Shown: positions 23,023 to 33,483 of the stretch, in pieces | Layout: each line of letters opens with the position of its first letter | Position numbering within the stretch: the first letter of the stretch is position 1 | Origin: a virus | DNA: 39,125 bases | Strand: one strand, 5' to 3' | Virus record (IMG/VR): IMGVR_UViG_3300006119_000024 | Location: 1-39,125 of that record | Notes under the pieces: model-generated | Database searches by the model: none | Told to the model about the DNA's origin: nothing | What the model saw: only the letters and a program-made list of their open reading frames with translations | Position numbers and translations under genes: made by a program

Positions 23023-23648
23023 CCCCCGTTAATTCAACAGTCAATACGGCTTTTTCCCTAGCGTATGAATGGAGTCCTATTCTGTTCACGGGTGGACTGT
23101 TTTCATGGTCCCCGATGGGAATTCCGATCATTGCCATCACGCAATCCATTTCCGTTGCCGGGACCGTAACGTCATCCATCCTTGATGGCGGCAACATTCA
23201 GCCTTTTGCCCAGCCGCTTTTCACATGGCGTCCTATGCCGGGATCAACGCTATGGGAATCTGAAATTGCTGAGTATCCGTTTTATACCAATCAAATAGCG
23301 GCTAATGCTCAGGTTCAAAGGCCCCTTAGGGTTTCTATGCTGGGTCACGCCCCTGCCGGTGGCGGTACGCCGTGGTCATTGAAGCTGGCAACTATTTTTG
23401 CCCTTCAAGGATTGATTCAGGCGCATATCAATGCTGGCGGCACGTTTACCGTCATGACTCCAAGCTATGTCTACAGCAACTGCCTTCTGACGAATTTTGT
23501 TGATGTTTCATCGGGCGAAACCAATCAACCGCAGGTTTCTTGGCAGATGGATTTCGTTCAACCATTGCTGACGTTGCCGCAATCTAACGGCACATTGAAT
23601 ACGTTCTATCAAACTGTCGCTAATGGCGGCCAGTCATTGCTGGGTTAA
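23019..23648 (+). CDS. Baseplate-associated protein, 209 aa
   Basis: An unrecognised 209-residue baseplate protein that overlaps the hub gene by 4 bp (ATGA). It starts MTPVNSTVNTAFSLAYEWSP and holds the Gly/Pro-rich segment LRVSMLGHAPAGGGTPWSLK and a C-terminal FVDVSSGETNQPQVSWQMDF, which remind me of proteins that connect tape measure and hub (DUF6046-like by general look). It is beta-rich with Trp residues and no membrane segment. Role inferred from position. Confidence 0.62.
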   Translation: MTPVNSTVNTAFSLAYEWSPILFTGGLFSWSPMGIPIIAITQSISVAGTVTSSILDGGNIQPFAQPLFTWRPMPGSTLWESEIAEYPFYTNQIAANAQVQRPLRVSMLGHAPAGGGTPWSLKLATIFALQGLIQAHINAGGTFTVMTPSYVYSNCLLTNFVDVSSGETNQPQVSWQMDFVQPLLTLPQSNGTLNTFYQTVANGGQSLLG

Positions 23649-23650
23649 TC

Positions 23651-23992
23651 ATGACGACATTTAACGTGCCAGAATCGTTTAAAACCGCCATCAATCTTCA
23701 GGTCACACTGGATGGGGCGGGTTATACGGCAACGATTGCATGGAATGTATTTGGCCAGCGGAATTACGTCACTATCTTGGATCAATTCGGCAATCGCGTT
23801 GTGACGATCCCGCTGATCGGAAGTCCCCCATCAGCCGATTACACGTACACCAACACCGATTTCGTACAAACGACCAACAATAAGACCATTACACTTGCAC
23901 TAAATCGACCGATTAACATCATTGCGGGTTATTTTCAGACTTCCGCGATGTATTACTATCCGCAAGATCAAACGTTAGTGGTCACGCCATGA
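23651..23992 (+). CDS. Baseplate plug-like protein, 113 aa
   Basis: The 113-residue protein contains the block YTATIAWNVFGQRNYVTILD followed by QFGNRVVTIPLIGSPP, and ends INIIAGYFQTSAMYYYPQDQ. This pattern (an immunoglobulin-like beta sandwich with NVFGQR.YV..D..GN) recurs in contractile-tail phages between hub and spike genes, where it is thought to belong to the baseplate. In some relatives an additional FCCH-like insertion follows PLIGSP; here that region is short. Coupled by 4 bp overlap to the spike gene. The function is inferred. Confidence 0.62.
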   Translation: MTTFNVPESFKTAINLQVTLDGAGYTATIAWNVFGQRNYVTILDQFGNRVVTIPLIGSPPSADYTYTNTDFVQTTNNKTITLALNRPINIIAGYFQTSAMYYYPQDQTLVVTP

Positions 23993-24621
23993 CAAATTTT
24001 GCTGGAAAACTTCCATACGTACAAAACCTTTCGCAGTCTGTTGACTATCGCAATGAAGCGAATCAACAGCAGATGGGATGGGAGCTTCCTTGCACTGTCA
24101 TTGCAATCAGTGACGATGGTTTGTTCGTGACGGTCAACTTTGAAATGGTGCAAAACGCCTTTCAGTTCCCTCAGATCACGATTCCTGTATTCATGAGCGA
24201 ATACGTGAGGCTTCCTATCCAAATTGGAACCAGAGGCTACACGACTTTTGTAGACGTTCCTACCGAACAGATTACAGCGGAAAAATCGACACCCGCCACA
24301 TTCAAGAATTTTGGCAACCTTAACAAGGTTCTGGTGTTTCAGCCCATTACCAATAAAGGATGGCCAAGCAACCCGGATATCAATGTCGTATGGATGTATG
24401 GTCCTAATGGCGTAACCATTCAGGATGAGGCCGAAAATTCTGTGGTCACGATAACGCCTACAGGAATCACGCTCAAAAGCGGAACGTCTTTCATCTCTAT
24501 CGCCAAAAATGGAGCGATTGACATTGAGGGAACATCAGTCAAGATCATGGGCAAGGATTTCCTGACGCATCATCATTCGGGTGTTTCTACCGGATCAAGC
24601 AATACGGGTAACGTGGTATGA
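23989..24621 (+). CDS. Baseplate spike protein (gpV-like)
   Basis: The 210-residue product has an N-terminal OB-like domain (GWELPCTVIAISDDGLFVTV), a middle region (FQPITNKGWPSNPDINVVWM), and a C-terminal beta-helix with repeated VVTITPTGITLKSGTSFISI strands. Near the end FLTHHHSGVSTGSS gives a His cluster like the metal-binding apex of Phi92 gp138 and P2 gpV spikes. It should form the trimeric needle that pierces the outer membrane, consistent with a Gram-negative host. The position after the hub is standard. The His cluster is seen; iron binding is inferred from the family. Confidence 0.85.
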   Translation: MTNFAGKLPYVQNLSQSVDYRNEANQQQMGWELPCTVIAISDDGLFVTVNFEMVQNAFQFPQITIPVFMSEYVRLPIQIGTRGYTTFVDVPTEQITAEKSTPATFKNFGNLNKVLVFQPITNKGWPSNPDINVVWMYGPNGVTIQDEAENSVVTITPTGITLKSGTSFISIAKNGAIDIEGTSVKIMGKDFLTHHHSGVSTGSSNTGNVV

Positions 24622-24986
24622 GATGTTGGGGCCGGACCTATCACACTGATGGCACTTACACATGGAACGAAGTCACAACGGATGCCAATGGCTATAACGA
24701 TGCCGTGTACGTCACCGCTTTGGCTCAGGTGCTTCAGCTTAATCAGAATGAATCACCTTTCTGGGCAAACTATGGCATTCCGGCCATTCAAAGCGTTACC
24801 ACGCAAGTGTTCCCAGACCTTGCCGTTTATTTCACTCAGCAACAATATGCGCGATACTTTGCATCGCTTAAAATCAGCAAAATCAATGCGCTGAATCAGT
24901 ATCAAGTGCCGACCCCTGTGTATCAGGTGAACATCATCACCCAGCAGGGTTCCATCATTAACTTCAACGTGCCGATACCGACATGA
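24618..24986 (+). CDS. Baseplate wedge protein (gp25/W position)
   Basis: The 122-residue protein starts MRCWGRTYHTDGTYTWNEVT and holds ESPFWANYGIPAIQSVTTQV, which is typical of small wedge proteins that precede baseplate J proteins. The overlaps on both sides are 4 bp, so it is translated with spike and J genes. By size and place it corresponds to T4 gp25 or P2 gpW. The classical EPR-type wedge motif is not evident, so the family assignment is by context. Confidence 0.65.
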   Translation: MRCWGRTYHTDGTYTWNEVTTDANGYNDAVYVTALAQVLQLNQNESPFWANYGIPAIQSVTTQVFPDLAVYFTQQQYARYFASLKISKINALNQYQVPTPVYQVNIITQQGSIINFNVPIPT

Positions 24987-26404
24987 GCCTACCCATCATA
25001 ATGACTTCTGCGGGGCTTCAGCCTCAGTCCCCCACAAGCCTGAATCAGCAAATCATTGCTGGGGCCGTTGCTCTTGATCCCGGATTGACTGCCAATCTTC
25101 CGGGTACGCTGATTGAAGATATCGCATCAACAGATACCGGGGCTTTAGTCCTGATTGATTCGGCACAGGTTGAAACCGTCAACAGCATGACCCCTTACGG
25201 GGCGAACCTATTTATCCTGAATCAGCTTGGTCAGATTTATGGAGTCCAACAAGGGCTTGGCACCAATGTTTCTGTTTATCTGAAGTTCTCAGGCACTCCG
25301 GGGTTCGTTATCAATGCCGGTGTTCTGGTTTCTGATGGAACGTACCAATACCTGACTCAAGAGGCATCCGTCATTCAATCAGGCGGTACTAGCAACTCCG
25401 TTTATGCTGTAGCGACCATTTCGGGTTCATGGGCCGTACCGGCTGGAACCGTAACGAATATCCTGTCATCTATTCCCACCGGGATCACGCTAACGGTCAC
25501 TAACCCGACTACGGGCATTCCTTCCAGCGGCGTTCAATCACCCGATGATTATCGATCACAAGTTCTGAATGCGGGGCTTACGTCATGCTCTAGCACGATC
25601 ACGGCCATTAAAACCTATTTGCAAAGGGTTCCGGGTGTCATTTCAAGTCTGATTAGCGTCAGGCAGTCCGGTAGCAAATGGGAAGTCATTGTAGGTGGCG
25701 GCGATCCGACCGCCGTTGCAGATGCCATTTTTCAATCCTGCGGCGATCCCAGCTCATTGACTGGATCGGTCATGTCCGTAACGGGAGTGACAACCGGAAG
25801 TACGACCACGATAACGACCAATCTGGTGACGGGGTTTACGATTGGTGAATCTATTACGATTGCTGGAACCACGGGCCTTACCGGAGTCAATGGGGCGCAC
25901 ACCATTACGGCGCTTCCTGATCCATTCTCGTTCACCTTTGGAACATCATCTTCAGGCACATGGACAGGTGGTGGATCGGTAACGGTAGGATCAACAGGGA
26001 CCATTCCTAGGAATCAAAACGTCACGATTTACGATACCCCGGATTCCTATGTAATCCCGTTTGTGACTCCGGTCCAGCAACCCGTTCTGGTTCAGATTTC
26101 ATGGAAGACCAGTTCGACCAACACCATTTCAAATACGGCCGTTCAGACGCTTTCGGCTCCGGCCATTGTGTCTTACATCAACAGCCTTGGTCCGGGCCAA
26201 CCGATCAATGAATACGAACTGCAGTACGTGTTCCAAGAGTCCATCAATTCCGTAGTCCCAACGCCATTACTGACCTATATCAGCATTCAAATTACGTTGA
26301 ACGGTGTCATCACTCCGGTTGTAACGGGAACAGGAATCGTAGTCGGTGATCCAGAAGGTTACTATTTCATTGGTACTTCAGGCGTGACCACGGTGAAATT
26401 ATGA
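24983..26404 (+). CDS. Baseplate J-like protein
   Basis: The 473-residue protein shows the baseplate J pattern: LNQQIIAGAVALDPGLTANL near the start, a stretch NQLGQIYGVQQGLGTNVSVY, GFVINAGVLVSDGTYQYLTQ, SPDDYRSQVL, and AIKTYLQRVPGVISSLISVR. It forms the wedge layer that surrounds the hub and triggers sheath contraction. Residues about 263-338 (from VMSVTGVTTGSTTTITTNLV to GGSVTVGST) look like an inserted beta domain of the same kind as in the sheath protein; the flanking J-like sequence continues afterwards. Overlaps by 4 bp with both neighbours. Confidence 0.85.
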   Translation: MSLPIIMTSAGLQPQSPTSLNQQIIAGAVALDPGLTANLPGTLIEDIASTDTGALVLIDSAQVETVNSMTPYGANLFILNQLGQIYGVQQGLGTNVSVYLKFSGTPGFVINAGVLVSDGTYQYLTQEASVIQSGGTSNSVYAVATISGSWAVPAGTVTNILSSIPTGITLTVTNPTTGIPSSGVQSPDDYRSQVLNAGLTSCSSTITAIKTYLQRVPGVISSLISVRQSGSKWEVIVGGGDPTAVADAIFQSCGDPSSLTGSVMSVTGVTTGSTTTITTNLVTGFTIGESITIAGTTGLTGVNGAHTITALPDPFSFTFGTSSSGTWTGGGSVTVGSTGTIPRNQNVTIYDTPDSYVIPFVTPVQQPVLVQISWKTSSTNTISNTAVQTLSAPAIVSYINSLGPGQPINEYELQYVFQESINSVVPTPLLTYISIQITLNGVITPVVTGTGIVVGDPEGYYFIGTSGVTTVKL

Positions 26405-27096
26405 CCTTGCCCACCGCTCCCGTAACGGCAACCAAGACGATCCCTTCGTATCTGTATTTTCAATACATAGACGATCCCGATCTTCCCGCCCTTATAGCGT
26501 CTTACAACCAACAAACGCAAAACTACGTTACTTGGTTCGCGGCTATCAATCTTCCGGTCTATACGGGCCTTACAGGGGCGTTGCTAGACTGGATTGGGCA
26601 GGGAATCTATGGACTTCCACGGCCTAGCCTTTCATCTAGTACTATCTCAGGAATGATTGGTCAGATCGGGTCCGTGAAGCATCATGGGGCCATCGGTCCC
26701 AGTGGTCCGACACCCAATATCGTCAGTGCAATCAGCACAACGCAGATTTATCAAACTCAGAACAACTACGATACGCCGGATGATATTTATAAGCGCATTC
26801 TGACATGGTGGTTTTTTAAGGGTGACGGAAAGAACTTTTCGATTCCTTGGTTAAAGCGTCGAATTGCCCGATTCCTGTACGGCACCAATGGTACAAACAT
26901 TTGTCCTGCTTGGAATCCCGGCATCAGCGTGACGTTCAATGATGCAACTTCACCACTCCCCACTTGCACGATTACGCTCACGGCATCTAATTTAACGGGC
27001 GTAAGCTCTAACCTTCTGACTTATCTGCAAGTTTGTATCGCTGATGGCGTATTATTGCTCCCATTCCAGTTCCAATACACGGTGACTATCGCATGA
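26401..27096 (+). CDS. Tail protein I / baseplate wedge
   Basis: The 231-residue product follows the J gene with a 4 bp overlap and precedes the first fibre gene, the usual place of P2 gpI or Mu gp48-like proteins. It starts MTLPTAPVTATKTIPSYLYF and carries YTGLTGALLDWIGQGIYGLP and TPDDIYKRILTWWFFKGDGK, helical parts, then a C-terminal beta region with LQVCIADGVLLLPFQFQYTV. Such proteins bind J on one side and the fibre N terminus on the other. Assignment is by context and pattern. Confidence 0.75.
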   Translation: MTLPTAPVTATKTIPSYLYFQYIDDPDLPALIASYNQQTQNYVTWFAAINLPVYTGLTGALLDWIGQGIYGLPRPSLSSSTISGMIGQIGSVKHHGAIGPSGPTPNIVSAISTTQIYQTQNNYDTPDDIYKRILTWWFFKGDGKNFSIPWLKRRIARFLYGTNGTNICPAWNPGISVTFNDATSPLPTCTITLTASNLTGVSSNLLTYLQVCIADGVLLLPFQFQYTVTIA

Positions 27097-28085
27097 CCGC
27101 ACTCATCGAACTTTACGCGAATAACGCTTATTCGACGCTCTCTGGCGCGATATCCAATACCGCAACCTCTCTCACTTTGGCTACGGGAACGGGAAGCAGA
27201 TTCCCTTCTCCGGTTGTTGGAGCGCAATTTTTCCGACTAGACCTGACTAGCGCATCGTCACCTAATACGATTTTTGAGATCGTCTATGTAACTCAGAGAT
27301 CGGGCGACACCCTGACTATCCAGCGCGGTCAAGAAGGCTCTACCGCTCAAGCATGGGCAATTGGTGATTTGTGCGGCAACGAGCCGACAGCCGGGATGTT
27401 CAACCAATTCGTTCAGCCTTGGGTTGGTACGGATACCGGGGTTGCCAATGCGTATGTGGTCAGCACTCCTCAGCATGAATCAGCGTATTACTCTGGAATG
27501 CCGTGTACGTTTACGACGATTCACGCCAGCACTTCTACGGCTCCTACCCTGAATCTAAACAGTTTGGGTGCGGCCACGATTAAAAATGCAGACGGTACGG
27601 CTATTCTTTCAGGTCAGATTCCTGCAAATACTCCAATCTCTGTTGTCTACAATTCTGCTGATACGTCTTGGAGGCTTCAATCTCCGATTGGCATTCCCAC
27701 TGGATTGATTCCCGGACGAGCCGCTGGGATTGATCCCTCTGGCCGCATCACTTCCGCTCTATCCACTCTTGTTCAGCTTAATATGTTGAGCAATTGGGCA
27801 GAACCAATTCAATCACAAATTGGTTCGCCGGGATTTACTATCGGTCCACAAGGTGTCCTAATGCAATGGGCCACAGGCACTTCTTCAACATCTGGCGATG
27901 TAGTCACATTTGCCGAAGCATTCCCTAATGCTATAAATACTGTGTTCATCAGTATTTCAACCGCTGATTCAGTGACACTTGCAGGTAACGGGTATTGTGG
28001 ATATCAAATTCTTAACAACCAACAAGTTAAGATTTTTTCTGTAAATGGTACCCCTGCTGTTAGCGTCATGGCGATAGGATACTGA
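27093..28085 (+). CDS. Tail fibre protein with gp53-like C terminus
   Basis: The 330-residue protein overlaps the gpI-like gene by 4 bp and starts MTALIELYANNAYSTLSGAI. The N-terminal 100 residues (DTLTIQRGQEGSTAQAWAIG) are of the type that attaches fibres to the baseplate. The middle contains LNLNSLGAATIKNADGTAIL, a common shaft motif. The C terminus, with GVLMQWATGTSSTSGDVVTF and AFPNAINTVFISISTA, matches the gp53-like tail fibre tip domain. It probably contacts the host surface or acts as adaptor for the larger fibres further on. It is the first of four fibre-type genes. Confidence 0.8.
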   Translation: MTALIELYANNAYSTLSGAISNTATSLTLATGTGSRFPSPVVGAQFFRLDLTSASSPNTIFEIVYVTQRSGDTLTIQRGQEGSTAQAWAIGDLCGNEPTAGMFNQFVQPWVGTDTGVANAYVVSTPQHESAYYSGMPCTFTTIHASTSTAPTLNLNSLGAATIKNADGTAILSGQIPANTPISVVYNSADTSWRLQSPIGIPTGLIPGRAAGIDPSGRITSALSTLVQLNMLSNWAEPIQSQIGSPGFTIGPQGVLMQWATGTSSTSGDVVTFAEAFPNAINTVFISISTADSVTLAGNGYCGYQILNNQQVKIFSVNGTPAVSVMAIGY

Positions 28086-28086
28086 T

Positions 28087-28320
28087 ATGAACGCACTCAT
28101 TACGTTTTTGATCGAACAGCTTGCAGGATTCATTCTTGGATCAGACATATTTGAAAGAATTGTTGCAACCGTTCTAAGATGGGCCGACAAAGAAATCTCA
28201 GGCGCAGAGAAGCGCAAGGGAGTGCTTGATGAGCTTGAAATCATAGGCTTGGAATTAACGGAATCGCTTGCCAATTTTGGTGTTGAGCTTGCCGTACAAT
28301 ATCTAAAGAAAAAGGCGTGA
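28087..28320 (+). CDS. Hypothetical helical protein, 77 aa
   Basis: This unrecognised 77-residue protein starts MNALITFLIEQLAGFILGSD. It is nearly all helical; the N-terminal 18 residues are hydrophobic and amphipathic and may touch the membrane, the rest is charged (RWADKEISGAEKRKGVLDEL). It lies one base behind the fibre gene and one before the endolysin gene in the lysis cassette, so it may be a lysis regulator or holin partner. Nothing more can be said. Confidence 0.62.
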   Translation: MNALITFLIEQLAGFILGSDIFERIVATVLRWADKEISGAEKRKGVLDELEIIGLELTESLANFGVELAVQYLKKKA

Positions 28321-28321
28321 T

Positions 28322-28744
28322 ATGGTCACAGCCAAACAATGTCTTGCAAAATGGGGCGATCCAGCCGCCAATGAACGTAAATTCATGGTGATGTGGGATG
28401 TTCCGTCAGAACTTGAAATCGGAGTCATCCCCAAACGGATTTACTGCAACAAAATCATGATTGCGCCTTTGACCAAAGCATTCCAAAATCTCATCCAAAC
28501 GGGGCGTGTAGAGGAACTCAAGACATGGAACGGATGCTTCAACATTCGGAAGAAGGTTGGTGGAACAACTTCTAGCCTCCATTCTTGGGGAATTGCAGTC
28601 GATCTCAATGCCGCTTGGAACGGATTTAATAAGCCCCCTACTTTGTCAGAAGGATTCGTTCAGTGTTTTATTGATGCGGGATTTGAATGGGGCGGTTATT
28701 GGAAGCGTTCAGATGGTATGCACTTCCAACTAAAGGAGATTTGA
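28322..28744 (+). CDS. Endolysin, M15 peptidase type
   Basis: The 140-residue protein carries the M15 (VanY/endolysin) zinc peptidase signature: SSLHSWGIAVDLNAAWNG with zinc ligands His87 and Asp94, and a third ligand His134 in RSDGMHFQL, with WGGYW just before. Family members cut the peptide cross-bridge of peptidoglycan (L-alanyl-D-glutamate or D-Ala-D-Ala bonds). The protein has no signal peptide and no wall-binding domain, so it should depend on a holin; the next gene is holin-like. Length is at the lower end of the family. All key residues are present. Confidence 0.88.
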   Translation: MVTAKQCLAKWGDPAANERKFMVMWDVPSELEIGVIPKRIYCNKIMIAPLTKAFQNLIQTGRVEELKTWNGCFNIRKKVGGTTSSLHSWGIAVDLNAAWNGFNKPPTLSEGFVQCFIDAGFEWGGYWKRSDGMHFQLKEI

Positions 28745-28745
28745 A

Positions 28746-28934
28746 ATGGGCGACAAATTAGGTTTTGCACTCAATGAGGCGAGCACATGGCGTGGACTGG
28801 TTTATCTCATAATGGCATTCGGCATACAGATCACCCCAGATCAACAAGGAGCAATCGTGACGGCGGGTTTATCAGTAGCGGCCGCTATTTCATTGTTCAC
28901 CAAGCGCAAGCCGCCAGAAGATATCTCGAAATGA
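28746..28934 (+). CDS. Holin-like membrane protein
   Basis: The 62-residue protein follows the endolysin gene after one base. It starts MGDKLGFALNEASTWRGLVY and has two hydrophobic segments, one around RGLVYLIMAFGIQI and one around GAIVTAGLSVAAAISLF, separated by a TPDQQ turn, with a charged C-terminal tail (TKRKPPEDISK). The ASTWRG.....AFG....PDQ..AI..AG pattern is typical of small phage holins. It should make lesions in the inner membrane and release the endolysin. A second gene with the same pattern lies at 38216. Confidence 0.75.
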   Translation: MGDKLGFALNEASTWRGLVYLIMAFGIQITPDQQGAIVTAGLSVAAAISLFTKRKPPEDISK

Positions 28935-29146
28935 ACAAATGGCTAGAAATTGCATTTTACGTAGGATGCGGGATCGTCACCACTTACGTAACCATGAGTT
29001 CAACGCTCTCACAGCACTCCTATCGTTTGGATAAACTTGAGCGTGATGTTTCTGACTATGCGGCAGAAGCCAAACAAGATCGGAAAGAAATGCGCGATCT
29101 TCTGGTTGACATACAGATTAAGCTGGCGCAACTGAGTAAAAAATAA
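28931..29146 (+). CDS. Membrane-anchored coiled-coil protein (spanin-like)
   Basis: I choose the ATG at 28931, overlapping the holin stop (ATGA), giving 71 residues. It begins MNKWLEIAFYVGCGIVTTYV, a membrane anchor, and continues with a charged coiled coil (HSYRLDKLERDVSDYAAEAK; DRKEMRDLLVDIQIKLAQLS). This is the topology of an inner-membrane spanin (Rz), although it is short, and it lies in the lysis cassette. Alternatives are DUF2730-like phage membrane proteins or an antiholin. The stop overlaps the following start. Confidence 0.6.
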   Translation: MNKWLEIAFYVGCGIVTTYVTMSSTLSQHSYRLDKLERDVSDYAAEAKQDRKEMRDLLVDIQIKLAQLSKK

Positions 29147-29489
29147 TGGCCGTTCCCACTCCCTCCTATAATTTTAAGCAAGGCGGAACCTTTTCTTTGG
29201 GTGGATATGCGTCTCTGCCAACAGGAAGTGGGTGGAAAGCGACTGCTGAATTGCGGGATGGCAATGATGCTTTGATTGCGGAACTTGTAGTGACATTGCA
29301 AGCCCCTACTGCCCCTGAGACGAAATGGGGGCTTTTGCTTTATCAGGACGCAACAGCAACAGCGACATGGCCGCTAGGCCCTCTTTATTGCGATATCCGA
29401 TTTGTTAATGGAACAACGGTGCTTCCAACCGCGACTTTTGTAGTCAATATCGTCCTCCGTATTACGACCTCCCAACCGACGCTAATGCT

Positions 29490-29493
<4 letters not shown>
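29146..29493 (+). CDS. Hypothetical beta-rich fibre-associated protein, 115 aa
   Basis: This unrecognised protein starts [20 protein letters not shown] and reads as an immunoglobulin- or BppU N-terminal-like beta sandwich ([40 protein letters not shown]). Similar small proteins are often encoded directly before phage fibre or collagen-like genes. It overlaps the collagen-like fibre gene by 4 bp, so a structural link to that fibre (cap or adaptor) is likely by inference. Confidence 0.6.
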
Positions 29494-31817
<2,324 letters not shown>

Positions 31818-31826
31818 GGCAATATC

Positions 31827-32972
31827 ATGGCCGCTTTGAATTTCCCCTCATCACCCACCGTTGGGCAAATCTACACCGCGAACGGCAAGTCATGGCAATG
31901 GAACGGAACCGCTTGGATTTCGTACAACCAGATCACGGCGCTTAACGGCATCACGATTGATAATTGCGTCATTGGCGGCACAACTCCTGCGGCGGGGACG
32001 TTTACGAATCTAGCCTATACCGGAACCCTGACCGGCGGTACGGGTGTTATCAACATCGGTTCGGGTCAGGTTTATAAAGATGCCTCCGGCAACCTTGGCT
32101 TGGGTGTTACGCCGAGTGGGTGGGCTAACGCAAAAGCAATGGACATTGCTAATTACGGATCAATCAGTACCGACCTAGTAAACGACGCCAATATATCTGT
32201 AGCTTGGAATGCTTACGCTACGGCGTATAACGCTTGGAAATACAAAAATACTGGTTCTGCGGCATCCCGATATGCACAAGAGGCAGGAAAGCATTATTGG
32301 TTCACCGCTCCCTCCGGCACAGCAGGAAACGCAATCTCCTTCACTCAGGCGATGACGCTGGATGCGAGTGGGCGTTTGAATTTAGGAGCTACAAGCAATG
32401 CTTTCGGTAATCAGCTATATGTAAGTGGTAGCACTTACCCAGCCCCACTACTGGGACTATACGACACTACCGCGAACAATCGCTCTGGTATAGGAATCTA
32501 CAATAATTCTTTTAATTGCGGGATTTGGCTTTCTGGCGATTATTTGCAAGTAACAAATTCCGGTTCCTACACTGGAACAACAGTTGAATTTTCTGTAAGA
32601 GCATCTAATGGAGTAATTTTTTCCAACTATCTGACAGGTGGCGCGACTACTCTTTCCGTTGATGCTTATGGGAATATCATTAGAACTATTTCAGACCGCA
32701 ACTTAAAAACCAACGATAAAGCAATTCCTTATGGCCTTGCAGAAGTCAACAAGATGCGCCCCATCATTCATGAGTGGACTCCAGAAGCTAACATGGGTGA
32801 TGGGAAATCTATTGGTTTTATCGCTCAGGAAATGGAAGAGATTATTCCTGAAGTTGTCAGCGGTGAAGAGACTAAAAGTCTCGACTATCCCAAGTTAGTA
32901 GCGGTGCTAACCGCAGCCATCCAAGAACTCTCCGCAGAACTCAACGAACTCAAAGCAAAGGTAAACGCATGA
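31827..32972 (+). CDS. Tail fibre with S74 self-cleaving chaperone domain
   Basis: The 381-residue protein starts MAALNFPSSPTVGQIYTANG, with KSWQWNGTAWISYNQI as an N-terminal domain related to the small WNGTAW modules of the collagen fibres. The middle is a beta-rich shaft (GSGQVYKDASGNLGLGVTPS; MTLDASGRLNLGATSNA). From about residue 288 follows a Peptidase_S74 intramolecular chaperone domain: ISDRNLKTNDKAIPYGLAEV, later SIGFIAQEMEEIIPEV and a C-terminal helix with KLVAVLTAAIQELSAELNEL. The domain assembles the trimer and then cuts itself off at the serine near residue 289 (known of the family). The mature fibre would be about 288 residues. Confidence 0.87.
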   Translation: MAALNFPSSPTVGQIYTANGKSWQWNGTAWISYNQITALNGITIDNCVIGGTTPAAGTFTNLAYTGTLTGGTGVINIGSGQVYKDASGNLGLGVTPSGWANAKAMDIANYGSISTDLVNDANISVAWNAYATAYNAWKYKNTGSAASRYAQEAGKHYWFTAPSGTAGNAISFTQAMTLDASGRLNLGATSNAFGNQLYVSGSTYPAPLLGLYDTTANNRSGIGIYNNSFNCGIWLSGDYLQVTNSGSYTGTTVEFSVRASNGVIFSNYLTGGATTLSVDAYGNIIRTISDRNLKTNDKAIPYGLAEVNKMRPIIHEWTPEANMGDGKSIGFIAQEMEEIIPEVVSGEETKSLDYPKLVAVLTAAIQELSAELNELKAKVNA

Positions 32973-33298
32973 GCAATACCTATACATGGGAATTTCCCGC
33001 CTTCGACTGCTACCCCACTGAAGCATCCCTGACCGATGTGGTGTTCAACATCCATTGGCGCTGCACGGCTGACGATGGCGAAGGGCATACCGCAACGATC
33101 TACAACACTCAGGCTGTTACCCATAGCCCTGAAGACCCCTTCACTCCATTCGATGAGATCACTTTCGATCAGGCTCAGGCTTGGGTACAGGGCGCAATGG
33201 GCATCGATCAGGTGACGGCATTGCAGGAAGCATTGGATAAAATGATTGAGGATCAGATTGCACCGAAAATGGTGACAAAATCTGCTCCGTGGGCGTAA
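32969..33298 (+). CDS. DUF7936-like small protein, 109 aa
   Basis: The 109-residue protein overlaps the S74 fibre gene by 4 bp. It starts MSNTYTWEFPAFDCYPTEAS and has the block DVVFNIHWRCTADDGEGHTA followed by PFDEITFDQAQAWVQGAMGI, a pattern found in phage proteins encoded after fibre genes (DUF7936 type as far as I recall; function unknown). It is acidic, with a beta half and a helical half. It could be a fibre assembly helper or virion protein. Confidence 0.65.
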   Translation: MSNTYTWEFPAFDCYPTEASLTDVVFNIHWRCTADDGEGHTATIYNTQAVTHSPEDPFTPFDEITFDQAQAWVQGAMGIDQVTALQEALDKMIEDQIAPKMVTKSAPWA

Positions 33299-33324
33299 CT
33301 TTAAATTAACAACAGGGATAAATT

Positions 33325-33477
33325 ATGATTCTTGATCTCGAAAAAGACGAAATCACTTCAATCATTGCCGTACTGGAACAGCTTCCTACTGGCTCTAATG
33401 CTTGGCCGTTGGTGCAGAAGATCAAGTTCCAGTTTGAAGAAGCCAACAAAGCCACCGAAGAAACCCCTGCCGAGTAA
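33325..33477 (+). CDS. Small helical protein, 50 aa
   Basis: A 50-codon frame begins MILDLEKDEITSIIAVLEQL at an ATG behind CAGGGATAAATT and ends 6 bp before the next fibre gene. It is helical and acidic with a Pro/Glu tail (EETPAE). The layout, two short helices around a P.G or P.NE turn and a polar tail, is similar to the 52-residue product at 37688 (FTAEQLQYVVKVLELRPFNE), so the two may be paralogues. Such short proteins are frequent between phage fibre genes. Function unknown. Confidence 0.6.
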   Translation: MILDLEKDEITSIIAVLEQLPTGSNAWPLVQKIKFQFEEANKATEETPAE

Positions 33478-33483
33478 ATCCTG

